Positions 53,545 to 61,358 of a stretch of DNA of 64,000 bases are shown here, in pieces. Origin of the DNA: Clostridia bacterium (GTDB taxonomy: Bacteria; Bacillota; Clostridia; Christensenellales; CAG-138). The stretch covers positions 1 through 64,000 of the forward strand of contig JAFPXD010000062.1 of assembly GCA_017394835.1 (NCBI GenBank), written 5' to 3'. The notes beneath the pieces are model-generated. The model was given only the letters and a program-made list of their open reading frames with translations. It did no database searches and was not told the DNA's origin. Numbering within the stretch: position 1 is the stretch's first letter; each line of letters opens with the position of its first letter. Position numbers and translations under genes: made by a program.

Positions 53545-53982
53545 ATGAACGTACGGATCGAACAGACCGGGAAAGAGCAGGAGGAGCTGGTCCTCATCCG
53601 CTGCCACGCAGTAACGGAGGAGGTGCGGGATATCGCGGCCTTCGCCAAATCCCGCTCCGGCAGCCTGACCGCCTCCGCCGACGAAAGGCAGTACGAGGTC
53701 GCCGTGACGGACGTCTGCTACATCGAATCGGTGGACGGCAAGACCTTTCTCTATACGAAAAAACGGGTCTATGAGACCTCATACCGCATATACGAGTTGG
53801 AGGAGATGCTCAAGGCGAAGCATTTCCTCCGGGTATCCAAGCCCATGCTCGTCAACCTGATGAAGATCCGCTCGATCCAGCCCGCGCTGAACGGAAGGTT
53901 CACGGCGGTGCTGAGCTCCGGCGAGAAGATCATCATCTCCCGCAATTACGTTAAAGCGCTGAAGGAAGCGCTGAAAGGCTGA
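53545..53982 (+). CDS. LytTR-type DNA-binding regulator
   Basis: 145 residues. The C-terminal 100 form a LytTR domain (VCYIESVDGKTFLYT, FLRVSKPMLVNLMKIRSI, ISRNYVKALKEAL). No receiver domain, as in the small LytTR regulators that pair with DUF3021 membrane proteins. Confidence 0.88.
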   Translation: MNVRIEQTGKEQEELVLIRCHAVTEEVRDIAAFAKSRSGSLTASADERQYEVAVTDVCYIESVDGKTFLYTKKRVYETSYRIYELEEMLKAKHFLRVSKPMLVNLMKIRSIQPALNGRFTAVLSSGEKIIISRNYVKALKEALKG

Positions 53983-53987
53983 GGACC

Positions 53988-54428
53988 ATGGATATCAAAC
54001 GCTTTATTATCAATAAACTGATCCTGTTCTTCATGCTTTCGACGCTGATCACCGTCGCGGTGGCGCTGATCGGCTCCGCCTTCGCCGGCGAAGAGAGCAT
54101 CGGCTACAAAACGATGCTGATGCCAATCGGCTACGCCGCGCTCTGCATGCTGCCGACCTTCGTGACATATTCCAAACGCGAGCTCTCGCTCAAGGAACTG
54201 CTGCTGCGCAAGGCGCTGATGCTCGTGCTGCTGGAGGGCGTGATGATGCTGATCGTTTTCACGAGCCCCGTTATCGACAGCAGCGATATCCGCGCCGTGC
54301 TGACCATCGCCGCGAGCGTGCTGGTGATCTTCGTGCTGGTGAACCTCTTCCTCTGGCTCAAGGACTCCGCCGAAGCGAAGAAAATGAACCGCGACCTGGA
54401 AAAATTCCTGCAGCAGCATGAGGAGTAA
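53988..54428 (+). CDS. DUF3021-like membrane protein
   Basis: 146 residues with four membrane helices. Proteins of this kind follow LytTR regulator genes and are thought to control them at the membrane. Five bases separate the two genes, so a regulatory pair is likely. Confidence 0.78.
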   Translation: MDIKRFIINKLILFFMLSTLITVAVALIGSAFAGEESIGYKTMLMPIGYAALCMLPTFVTYSKRELSLKELLLRKALMLVLLEGVMMLIVFTSPVIDSSDIRAVLTIAASVLVIFVLVNLFLWLKDSAEAKKMNRDLEKFLQQHEE

Positions 54429-54435
54429 CGAGCCC

Positions 54436-54514
54436 ATGGCTTCCACTGGAGCTCGCATGGCTTCCCCTGGAGGGGAAGCCGGCTGCCGAGTTATGCGAGG
54501 CAGACTGATGAGAT
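54436..54514 (+). repeat. REP-like element with GGCTTCCCCT palindrome
   Basis: GGCTTCCCCT GG AGGGGAAGCC (54459-54480) followed by GGCTGCCGAG and ending in CTGATGAG, the complement of the CCTCATC start of the element at 50981. Inverted relative to that copy. Confidence 0.55.
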
Positions 54515-54560
54515 GAACAAAATCGAAGGGGCTGCTGCACTAAGCCCCATCAAAAACAAG

Positions 54561-54588
54561 ACCGGGTAGCCCGCAAGGGTTGCCCGGT
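54561..54588 (+). terminator. Hairpin after the LytTR/DUF3021 pair
   Basis: 12-bp stem (two wobble pairs) ACCGGGTAGCCC / GGGTTGCCCGGT with a GCAA loop; the T-run after it is weak. It overlaps the -35 of the next promoter (TTGCCC 54580-54585, -10 TATAAT 54603-54608, 17-base spacer). Confidence 0.55.
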
Positions 54589-54650
54589 TTGCTGCTTTCA
54601 TGTATAATCAATTTGCTGAAAAACCACACAGAAAGCGAGAAGATCGTACA

Positions 54651-54917
54651 ATGAAAGCGCGTGAAAAAAAGTAGTATTGCTTATAGTATTCTTCGTTATC
54701 GTCTTCCTCGACAGGAAGCTTTCCGCGCTCCACGGGCAGAACACGGCGATCAGGCCGCTGATACGCGGCGCTTCTCCCGAGGAGGTCGACCGAAACATCG
54801 ACCGCCTCTATAATGAAAGACACGAAAAATACGCGGCCTCGTCCGGATCTCACCGTCGATCCGGACGAGGACGGCGCCGCGGAAAAGGTGCTGGAGTTCT
54901 TTTTGGAGAACCGCTGA
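54651..54917 (+). pseudogene. Frameshifted small membrane protein gene
   Basis: ATG at 54651 reads MKAREKK then TAG inside an A-run. In the next frame a hydrophobic helix (VVLLIVFFVIVFLDRKL) and a charged helix (EEVDRNIDRLYNERHEKY) follow, and a third frame carries a short acidic ORF with its own ATG (54813-54917) that ends ENR. A promoter precedes it. Either a decayed gene or two small overlapping genes. Confidence 0.4.
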
Positions 54918-54972
54918 TCCGACGGCCGTTTTACTCAGAAAAATATATTATGCTTTTTACCGCTTTCGGCGC

Positions 54973-55000
54973 AACCTTTCACGGGCGGGGGCGGTATTAT
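54973..55000 (+). promoter_or_regulatory. Candidate ECF-type promoter of the sigma gene
   Basis: An AACC core (54973-54976, in GCAACCTTT) is separated by 15 bases from CGGTATTAT (54992-55000). This is the usual shape of an autoregulated ECF promoter. Confidence 0.45.
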
Positions 55001-55037
55001 ATGTGAACGGCGATAAAAAGGGAAGGAGAATGCGAGC

Positions 55038-55589
55038 ATGAACGTTCGTCGGGCGGAAACTGCGGCAGAAGCCGCAAAGGCGGAGGGCTGCGTTATTTCT
55101 TTGCCTCCGCTTGTTGACCCGGAGGACGTCTACCGCAGATATTCGGGCATGGTGTTCAGGCTCGCGCTGGCAAGATGCCGAAGCCGGGCCGACGCCGAGG
55201 ACGTCATGCAGGAGGTCTTCCTGCGGTACGTCCGCAGGGATCCGAAGCTCGATACCGCGGAGCATCAGCGCGCGTGGCTCATAAAAGCGACGATCAACTG
55301 TACGAACACGCTGCTGTCGAGCGCATGGAACAAGCGCACGGCGCTATACAGCGAACTCACGCAGCTTGCGCCGACCTTCCCGGATGAAAGCGCCGCCGAT
55401 ATTTACGCCGCCGTACTGCGCCTGCCGAAAAAGCAGAGGACGGCTGTACACCTCTATTACTATGAGGGTTACCGCGTAAAGGAGATCGCTTCTCTCATGG
55501 ACGTCAGCGAAAGCGGGGTAAAATCCCTGCTGCACCGCGCAAGAGAGGGGCTTGAAAAGGACCTGAAAGGAGATTATTTCGATGTTTGA
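55038..55589 (+). CDS. ECF RNA polymerase sigma factor
   Basis: 183 residues. Region 2 (YSGMVFRLALARCRSRADAEDVMQEVFLRY) and region 4 (PKKQRTAVHLYYYEGYRVKEIASLMDVSESGVKSLLHRAR) are complete. GGAAGGAG lies upstream. Overlaps the beta-propeller gene by 8 bases, so that product is the probable anti-sigma partner. Confidence 0.92.
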   Translation: MNVRRAETAAEAAKAEGCVISLPPLVDPEDVYRRYSGMVFRLALARCRSRADAEDVMQEVFLRYVRRDPKLDTAEHQRAWLIKATINCTNTLLSSAWNKRTALYSELTQLAPTFPDESAADIYAAVLRLPKKQRTAVHLYYYEGYRVKEIASLMDVSESGVKSLLHRAREGLEKDLKGDYFDV

Positions 55590-57756
55590 AGATGATTACA
55601 AGGCCGCAAACGACGCGCTCGCGCCTTCCTCTGAGGCGGAGCAGCGCACGCTTGCCTCCATGCGCCGCGCGGATCGCTCCGGGAAAAAGCCCCGCAGGAT
55701 CTCCGTGGGCCTTCGAAACGCCATCACGGCCTGCCTTTGCCTGCTTTTAGCCGCGCCCGCGGTGTTCGGCGCCGTGAAGCTCGCCTCCAAGCCCTCCGAA
55801 AGGACAAATCCGGCCGAGCCGACGGAATACAGCGCCGCAGTTCCCAATGCCGAACCCGCCGGCGATTATTCCGAGGTTTTCGCTTGGCTGCGTCCCACCC
55901 TCTCCGACACCGCAAGCTTCAGAGACGGTTATTTTTGGTATGATGCATCGAATGGGGGCGAGATCGAGAAGAGCGCATACGAAGGCGTGAGAGCGATCGG
56001 AGCGCCGACTGCGATGGACGGCGTTAAGGCATGTTCGGGAGATCATTCCGATACCAACGTCCAGGTTGAAGGCGTCGACGAATCCGACATTGTAAAGACC
56101 GACGGCAGATACATATACGTGCTCAATAACGAGGGCGTCGCAGTGCTCAAAGCCGAAGGCGCCGATACCCGCGCTGTCGCCCATATCTACGAAAGCGAAA
56201 TGCCCCTTCACAACGAGGAGGCCGGCAGGAGCTTCTGCGGCATGTACCTTGCGAACGGCAAGCTCATCGTCATCGCGCAGGAGTATAAGCATCTGCCCAT
56301 CTATTTCAGGGACCCGATCGTCTATGGGAAGGAAGCCGATACCGAAACGAACGACGCGAACGAAAGCGCCGAGCCCGAGAGCACCGAGGAGTGCTATTAT
56401 TGCTTCGGCTGGTTCCGCGGCGATACCATGGTCTACGTATTCGATGTCGGGGATCCGGAAAGGCCCGAGCGAATCTCCGCGCTCTGCGTTGAGGGCAGCT
56501 TCAACGATTCCCGCGTGACCGACGGCAGGCTGTACGTTATCACCTCGTATAGTCCCGATACCGAGGTCTATCCCGACGATCCCTCGACGTTTATCCCCGG
56601 CTGCTTCGATAACGACGGCAAGTGCGAACTGACCTCCGTTTCCAACATCGCGCGCATAGGAGAGGGCGGAAGCTACACCTATATCGCCGCGCTGGACGTT
56701 TCGGATCCCTCCGCGTTCTCGGACACTCTCGCTCTGCTCGGATCAACGGACACGATCTACTGCAGCGGGACCTCGATATACCTTACCATGTCAAATTATG
56801 AGGAGAAGAAGGAGATCGTCCGCTTCTTCACAGACGATGACTGCGAATGTACCATCGACGCCAATGGCGACCATGAGGGGACCCTCATTACATGGTATGA
56901 AAAGACCGGGATTTGCCGCGTATCGCTTGCGGGAGGGAAACCCGTACTCGCCGCGCAGGGCTTAGTTGACGGCACGTGTCTCAACCAATTCTCGCTGGAC
57001 GAATACGACGGGCATCTTCGCATTGCAGTTACGAAAAGCGTTTCCCATTGGGTAGAGCAGGCGCTTGAAGACGGAGGCGAGATCAGTTACTTCGTCGATG
57101 ATGAAGACGAGGTCAACGCCGTCTACGTACTTAACTCCGACCTCGTCACAGTCGGCAGGCTCGAGGGCCTTGCCAAAGGCGAGCTTATCAAGTCCGTCAG
57201 GTTTATGGGCGATATCGGTTACGTCGTCACCTTCCGCCAGACCGATCCTCTGTTCAGCATCGACCTTTCCGTTCCCGCTTCGCCCAAGGTGATGGGCAAG
57301 CTCAAGATCCCCGGCTTCTCGGAGTATCTGCACGGCTGGGGCGACGGTCTGCTCTTCGGATTCGGGCAGATGGCCGATACCGAGACCGGCGGCACGCAGG
57401 GCATAAAGCTGTCCATGTTCGATATTTCCGACCCGACCAACGTAAAAGAGCGCGCCAGCCTTCATATTGAAAACATAGATTATTCCGCAGCGGAATACGA
57501 CCATAAGGCGATACTGGTCGCTCCCGAGCGCGGGCTCATAGGCTTCCCCGCGGAGTACGACAGCTATGCGATCTACTCCTACGGCGAGGATGGCTTTGCG
57601 GAAAAGGCCCGTATAGTATTCGGCGATTCCGATTGGTGCGGCGCCGAAGGAAAGGGCCTCTACATTGGCTCCTGCTTCTACGTGATAGACGTTGCCGGCA
57701 CGGTGTACGTCATCGATCTTAACGCCTTCGAGCTCACCGCGACGGTGAAATTCTGA
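55582..57756 (+). CDS. Membrane-anchored beta-propeller protein, probable anti-sigma factor
   Basis: 724 residues. A cytoplasmic N-terminus of about 45 residues, one membrane helix (AITACLCLLLAAPAVFGAV), then a large outside domain containing VQVEGVDESDIVKTDGRYIYVL (from about residue 160), the signature of the secreted beta-propeller family (COG4880/Beta_propel). The N-terminal helix pattern with the upstream ECF gene suggests it binds the sigma factor and senses an extracellular signal through the propeller. Confidence 0.82.
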   Translation: MFEDDYKAANDALAPSSEAEQRTLASMRRADRSGKKPRRISVGLRNAITACLCLLLAAPAVFGAVKLASKPSERTNPAEPTEYSAAVPNAEPAGDYSEVFAWLRPTLSDTASFRDGYFWYDASNGGEIEKSAYEGVRAIGAPTAMDGVKACSGDHSDTNVQVEGVDESDIVKTDGRYIYVLNNEGVAVLKAEGADTRAVAHIYESEMPLHNEEAGRSFCGMYLANGKLIVIAQEYKHLPIYFRDPIVYGKEADTETNDANESAEPESTEECYYCFGWFRGDTMVYVFDVGDPERPERISALCVEGSFNDSRVTDGRLYVITSYSPDTEVYPDDPSTFIPGCFDNDGKCELTSVSNIARIGEGGSYTYIAALDVSDPSAFSDTLALLGSTDTIYCSGTSIYLTMSNYEEKKEIVRFFTDDDCECTIDANGDHEGTLITWYEKTGICRVSLAGGKPVLAAQGLVDGTCLNQFSLDEYDGHLRIAVTKSVSHWVEQALEDGGEISYFVDDEDEVNAVYVLNSDLVTVGRLEGLAKGELIKSVRFMGDIGYVVTFRQTDPLFSIDLSVPASPKVMGKLKIPGFSEYLHGWGDGLLFGFGQMADTETGGTQGIKLSMFDISDPTNVKERASLHIENIDYSAAEYDHKAILVAPERGLIGFPAEYDSYAIYSYGEDGFAEKARIVFGDSDWCGAEGKGLYIGSCFYVIDVAGTVYVIDLNAFELTATVKF

Positions 57757-57795
57757 AAGACGTAAAAGCAGAAAAAGCCCCATTCCCATGATACG

Positions 57796-57835
57796 AAAGC
57801 CGCTGCGGAGCTGCTTTTCAGCTCTGCGGCGGCTT
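57796..57835 (+). terminator. Hairpin after the beta-propeller gene
   Basis: Arms AAGCCGC.GCGGAGC / GCTC.GCGGCGGCTT followed by GCTTTAT. Between it and 57966 lies GC-rich REP-like sequence with GGATCATGATCC and other small palindromes and no gene. Confidence 0.55.
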
Positions 57836-57966
57836 GCTTTATATAGCTGCGGGGATCATGATCCGCTTCGCGGATGACCCCTCTCTTGGTTTTTCGCCTT
57901 CGGCTCAAAACCACTCCCCCACCACTGGGGAAGCGCGCTGACCCGCGCGGCTCGCTTCGCTCGTAA

Positions 57967-58332
57967 CGGTACTTCCTTATCAGGAAGACCAACGTCTTCC
58001 ACAAGGATAATATGCGGTATGACGAAGAGACCGACAGCTTCACCTGCCCGAACCGCAAGCGTCTCATTCACTCATACGACAGGGAAGTAAAGACCGATAA
58101 CGGCTATACAGTCAAGAAGAGCTATTACGTCTGTGAGAGCTGCGAAGGATGTCCTTACAGGGAAAAGTGCTTCAAGGGTCAATACGAAAACCGAAAGATA
58201 GAGCTCTCCAAAACAATGCGCCGCCAAACGGAAGAGGCCGAGGAGCGCATCTCGACCCCCAAAGGAATAATTCTCCGCGTGAACCGATCGATACAGGTAG
58301 AGGGAGTTTTCGGGGTATTGAAGCAGGACTAA
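57967..58332 (+). pseudogene. IS1182-type transposase fragment
   Basis: About 120 codons from RYFLIRKTNV to VFGVLKQD. The Cys cluster CESCEGCPYREKC and the terminal RVNRSIQVEGVFGVLKQD with its catalytic-site Glu are the C-terminal hallmark of IS1182-family DDE transposases. A stop codon precedes it, and the N-terminal two thirds and the last tail are missing. Confidence 0.8.
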
Positions 58333-58393
58333 CCGAATCCGTAAACGGCGCTATGAACGCCGAGTGACAGACATGAAAAGGAGCGTAAAGCAA

Positions 58394-58519
58394 ATGAAGA
58401 AGTACGACGATCCCGAGATAGAGCTCGTAAGCTTTGACGTTGAAGACGAGACCGATTTCGGAGGCGACAATGAGATCTCCGCCGGCGAGCTGTTCCCGGA
58501 CAGGCAGATCGATTGGTAA
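58394..58519 (+). CDS. 41-residue acidic peptide (RiPP-precursor-like)
   Basis: ATG at 58394 follows AAAAGGAGCG at ideal spacing. The start MKKYDDPEIELVSFDVED follows the Firmicutes short-peptide pattern MKKYxxPExExxxF, often seen in putative precursor peptides. Here the C-terminal part is Asp/Glu/Gly-rich without Cys, and no modifying enzyme lies nearby. Followed at once by a strong terminator, so it is a stand-alone transcription unit. Confidence 0.6.
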   Translation: MKKYDDPEIELVSFDVEDETDFGGDNEISAGELFPDRQIDW

Positions 58520-58547
58520 GGAGCCGCCGCCTTGAACACACAAACAT

Positions 58548-58586
58548 GGGCTGCCCCGTATACGCGGGGCGGCCCGAATTTGTTTT
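58548..58586 (+). terminator. Terminator after the short peptide gene
   Basis: GGGCTGCCCCG / CGGGGCGGCCC stem (58548-58558 with 58565-58575) followed by AATTTGTTTTT. Confidence 0.85.
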
Positions 58587-58678
58587 TGGCCGCCTTGAGC
58601 ATAGAGCGTACCCTCAAGCTGCGGTGATCTTGAAGAAAGCAGGCGTCCGGCCGCCGAATGTCCTTATGCCAAAATCCG

Positions 58679-58707
58679 TTGATTATCGCTTCATATTATG
58701 GTAAACT
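58679..58707 (+). promoter_or_regulatory. Recurrent promoter module, copy C
   Basis: -35 TTGATT (58679-58684), 17-base spacer, -10 TAAACT (58702-58707), then TTATTTCGACCGATCG. The first 40 bases are almost identical to copy A at 28564. Drives the 58780 gene. Confidence 0.65.
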
Positions 58708-58779
58708 TATTTCGACCGATCGTATACTGACTTTTATAAGGGACAGCGGGATCGGATCCCCGATAATCGAGGTGAGGAT

Positions 58780-60219
58780 ATGTTCATCGTTGATCACAAG
58801 AGCCTCAGGCTTTCTTTTAACGAGTTTTATGAATTTTCGGAAAAGGATCTGCCGCAGTACGGAGAATACTGCCTTCTGGAGCTGAAAGACGGAGCCTATA
58901 CCGCGGGAGGCTGGCATCCTTCCGGGGACGACCACGCCGCGGCGGGTTATTTCCTGCGCGGGACCGCGGATACGGTCGATGCGGAGGAGGTGGCAAGATG
59001 GCACTCTCTCGATCGCTACGATCTTACGGCATGTCTTGAGGAAGAAGATATCAACTGGATAAACATCGGCCGCGAGGAGGAAGAGGGCGACCGCAACGTT
59101 CAGTTTGAAGGCTTCAAGTCGTTTGCCGACAAAAAGTACCCGAAGGAAGAGCAGTTCTGCCTTCTCATCATGAAGGACGGAGGTCTGGCGGCGGGCAGAT
59201 GGAACAAGTGGAGGGGTGAAGCCGGAGGGTCGTTCATTTACTCTTCGGCGCTGGCGAGCCACAGCTGGGACGAGGTGTGGGCTTGGACGCCGCTCAGTAT
59301 CGACAAGTTCTTTGCGATGGAGCTGGAGCGGGAAAACGAGAAAAAGCGCGAAAAGAGGCTGAACAGGAATCCTATCGCCGATCCCGAGCTCTTCAAATAC
59401 GGAACGGATATCGATACGTATTACGAAAAAGCGCTTGAAAAGCTGCGCGGGGAGTTTAGCTGGGCGACCGTTACGATGATGAGGAAGAAAACCCCGGTGT
59501 GGCAGATCGCGCCTCTTCACGGCAAATATGTTTTCGGGCAGATCAGCAAGAACTATTATGACGATTCGGATATCGTGACGCCCTGGACGGAGGGCGCCAC
59601 TGCGGACGAATTCATCGATTATCTGGTCAGATATACGCACGATACGGTCGAGCGCTCCGATCCGGAAGTGAAATTCAAGTTCGGCACGGATATAAACGTA
59701 TATCTCGATAAGGCTTTCGAGAACGTCAAGAAGGATTATCGCTGGATCGATAAAAAGATGCTCGGGAAGACCTGGCAGTATGATATCAGAACAGTCGACG
59801 GAGACCTGGAATTCGTCAGAAAATGCTGGAACGAAAGCGAGTTTTCGGTGTACGACGTCGAAAGCGCCGAACGTTTCATCGAGAGTGTGGAGTACGATTA
59901 TCAGAACGAGGCGCTTCGGGAAAACAAGACCGTGGGCAGCTACGCCCCCTCGTTCGGACATATCGAGATCCACGGCTGGAATCTTGAAAGATACGTTTTC
60001 TATAAGCTGAAGTCGGGCGATTACAAGGTGAGCGTAACGGCCGGAGACCGCGTGACCGGCGGCAGCAGGGAGTTTTTCATTACCCCGTACTGCTTCGAGG
60101 CAAAGACCTACGAGGAGTTCCTTGACAGGTATCTTGAGATCGTTCCGGGCTATTCATTCGGGCTCGGCAAGGAGGAGCTCCTTCCCGACAATGACCTTAA
60201 AAAATTCCTTGGGTATTGA
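58780..60219 (+). CDS. Unknown protein with internal duplications
   Basis: 479 residues behind GAGGTGAGG; soluble, no signal peptide. Two pairs of internal repeats are visible: GEYCLLELKDGAYTAGGW (about 28-45) with EQFCLLIMKDGGLAAGRW (about 123-140), and YGTDIDTYYEKALEKLRGEF (from about 207) with FGTDINVYLDKAFENVKKDY (from about 306). It looks built from two duplicated small domains. I do not recognise the family. Confidence 0.75.
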   Translation: MFIVDHKSLRLSFNEFYEFSEKDLPQYGEYCLLELKDGAYTAGGWHPSGDDHAAAGYFLRGTADTVDAEEVARWHSLDRYDLTACLEEEDINWINIGREEEEGDRNVQFEGFKSFADKKYPKEEQFCLLIMKDGGLAAGRWNKWRGEAGGSFIYSSALASHSWDEVWAWTPLSIDKFFAMELERENEKKREKRLNRNPIADPELFKYGTDIDTYYEKALEKLRGEFSWATVTMMRKKTPVWQIAPLHGKYVFGQISKNYYDDSDIVTPWTEGATADEFIDYLVRYTHDTVERSDPEVKFKFGTDINVYLDKAFENVKKDYRWIDKKMLGKTWQYDIRTVDGDLEFVRKCWNESEFSVYDVESAERFIESVEYDYQNEALRENKTVGSYAPSFGHIEIHGWNLERYVFYKLKSGDYKVSVTAGDRVTGGSREFFITPYCFEAKTYEEFLDRYLEIVPGYSFGLGKEELLPDNDLKKFLGY

Positions 60220-60289
60220 AGCCTTAAGACGACGCCGCGGGAAAAGAAAAGTTGAGTTCATAATATGAAGTCCAAAAGGATGTGAAGAC

Positions 60290-61057
60290 ATGCCCGTTAT
60301 TCAATTATTGCTTTCTCTGATCGTGCTGGGGATCCTGTATTTCAGAATGATCCGCAGAGAGATCCCCGGCCCGATCGCAAAAATCCAGGCCGCAGTTCCG
60401 GTCGTTCTGGGCGTGGTCTCTGTGATCCTTTCTTTTCTGATGTTCCTCGCCTTAGGCTATTTGCTCGATAAAGCCGGTTTTTCCGTGCGGCGTCTTCCCG
60501 CCCTTCTCCATTCTATATGCTCGGCCTTTATCGCGGCCGGTCTGCCGGAGGAGATCGCAAAGCTCTTGATGATCCTGCTGACCCTGCTGATATTCCGCCG
60601 CAGGATCCGGAACGTCTATGAATACATACTGATCGGCGCTGCCGTCGGCTTTGGATTTACGCTTCTGGAGGAATTCGTTTACGGCTCCCAGGCGGGGATC
60701 ATAGCGATCGTAAGACTGGCCACCGTTGCGAGCCACATGGTGTTCGGGATCATCATGGCGAAGCACCTTGGAACGGCAAAGCACAACAGAATAAAGGGAA
60801 GCGGACCGGTAACGCGGGAATACGCGCTGGCCTTGCTTGTTCCCATATTGCTCCACACCTTGTTTGACGCCGGCACGGGTGCCAACGCCTATTTGAGCAG
60901 CGGCAATGAAGATGATGAACTGATCGGCATCGCGTTCGGCCTGGCCGTTGCGGTCGTCCTGTTCATTGTGCAGATCGTCGTGCTGGTCAGACTGAAAAAG
61001 AATACGGAGAAATACTGCGGGATGGCAATAAGCAGCCCGAATAAGCAGGACGCATAA
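60290..61057 (+). CDS. PrsW-like intramembrane metalloprotease
   Basis: 255 residues with about seven membrane helices. Motifs fit the PrsW family: GLPEEIAKLL, GFTLLEEFVYG, an isolated His in VASHMVFG, and LLHTLFDA. PrsW proteases cut anti-sigma factors in Bacillus and Clostridioides; the ECF/beta-propeller pair 3 kb away is a conceivable but unproved target. Confidence 0.8.
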   Translation: MPVIQLLLSLIVLGILYFRMIRREIPGPIAKIQAAVPVVLGVVSVILSFLMFLALGYLLDKAGFSVRRLPALLHSICSAFIAAGLPEEIAKLLMILLTLLIFRRRIRNVYEYILIGAAVGFGFTLLEEFVYGSQAGIIAIVRLATVASHMVFGIIMAKHLGTAKHNRIKGSGPVTREYALALLVPILLHTLFDAGTGANAYLSSGNEDDELIGIAFGLAVAVVLFIVQIVVLVRLKKNTEKYCGMAISSPNKQDA

Positions 61058-61068
61058 AAGGGGCCGCT

Positions 61069-61227
61069 GCACATCCCTCGCTGACGACCGTTTCCATTCA
61101 GAGCGTCGAGATAGGCAAGCTTTCGGCAGACGTGCTCAACAACAGGATAATGAATCCGAACAGCCCCTACAGGCGCGTGTTCTCGGTCTCAACCCCGGTA
61201 TTCGCCGAAAGCACAAACAGGAAATGA
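61069..61227 (+). pseudogene. C-terminal fragment of a LacI-family repressor
   Basis: About 52 codons (HPSLTTVSIQSVEIGKLSAD, then LNNRIMNPNSPYRRVFSVS and a terminal AEST) match the last strand-helix of LacI/GalR proteins (PxLTTVxI..G..A...L..R). No start or DNA-binding part remains. Confidence 0.6.
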
Positions 61228-61266
61228 CAGGCGGGCTCAAAAGACGTACTTTCTCAAGCCTCACGT

Positions 61267-61297
61267 GGAGCGAAGGGTTTTCTCTTCGCTCCCTTTT
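61267..61297 (+). terminator. Terminator before the BMP fusion gene
   Basis: GGAGCGAAG / CTTCGCTCC stem followed by CTTTT; probably the old terminator of the LacI-type gene. Confidence 0.7.
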
Positions 61298-61358
61298 CAG
61301 ATAAGAAGCGGGCCGTATGTCCCGAAAGACCAGACCGATATTACCCGGAGGAAACCCT

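Noticed and set aside
52357..53607. 416-codon minus-strand frame opposite the alpha/beta hydrolase
   Set aside because: The plus strand has the GHSMGG hydrolase with a good start; the reverse frame is a GC-rich shadow.
58696..59973. 425-codon minus-strand frame opposite the duplicated unknown protein
   Set aside because: No ribosome site or promoter, while the plus strand has both and shows internal protein-level repeats.
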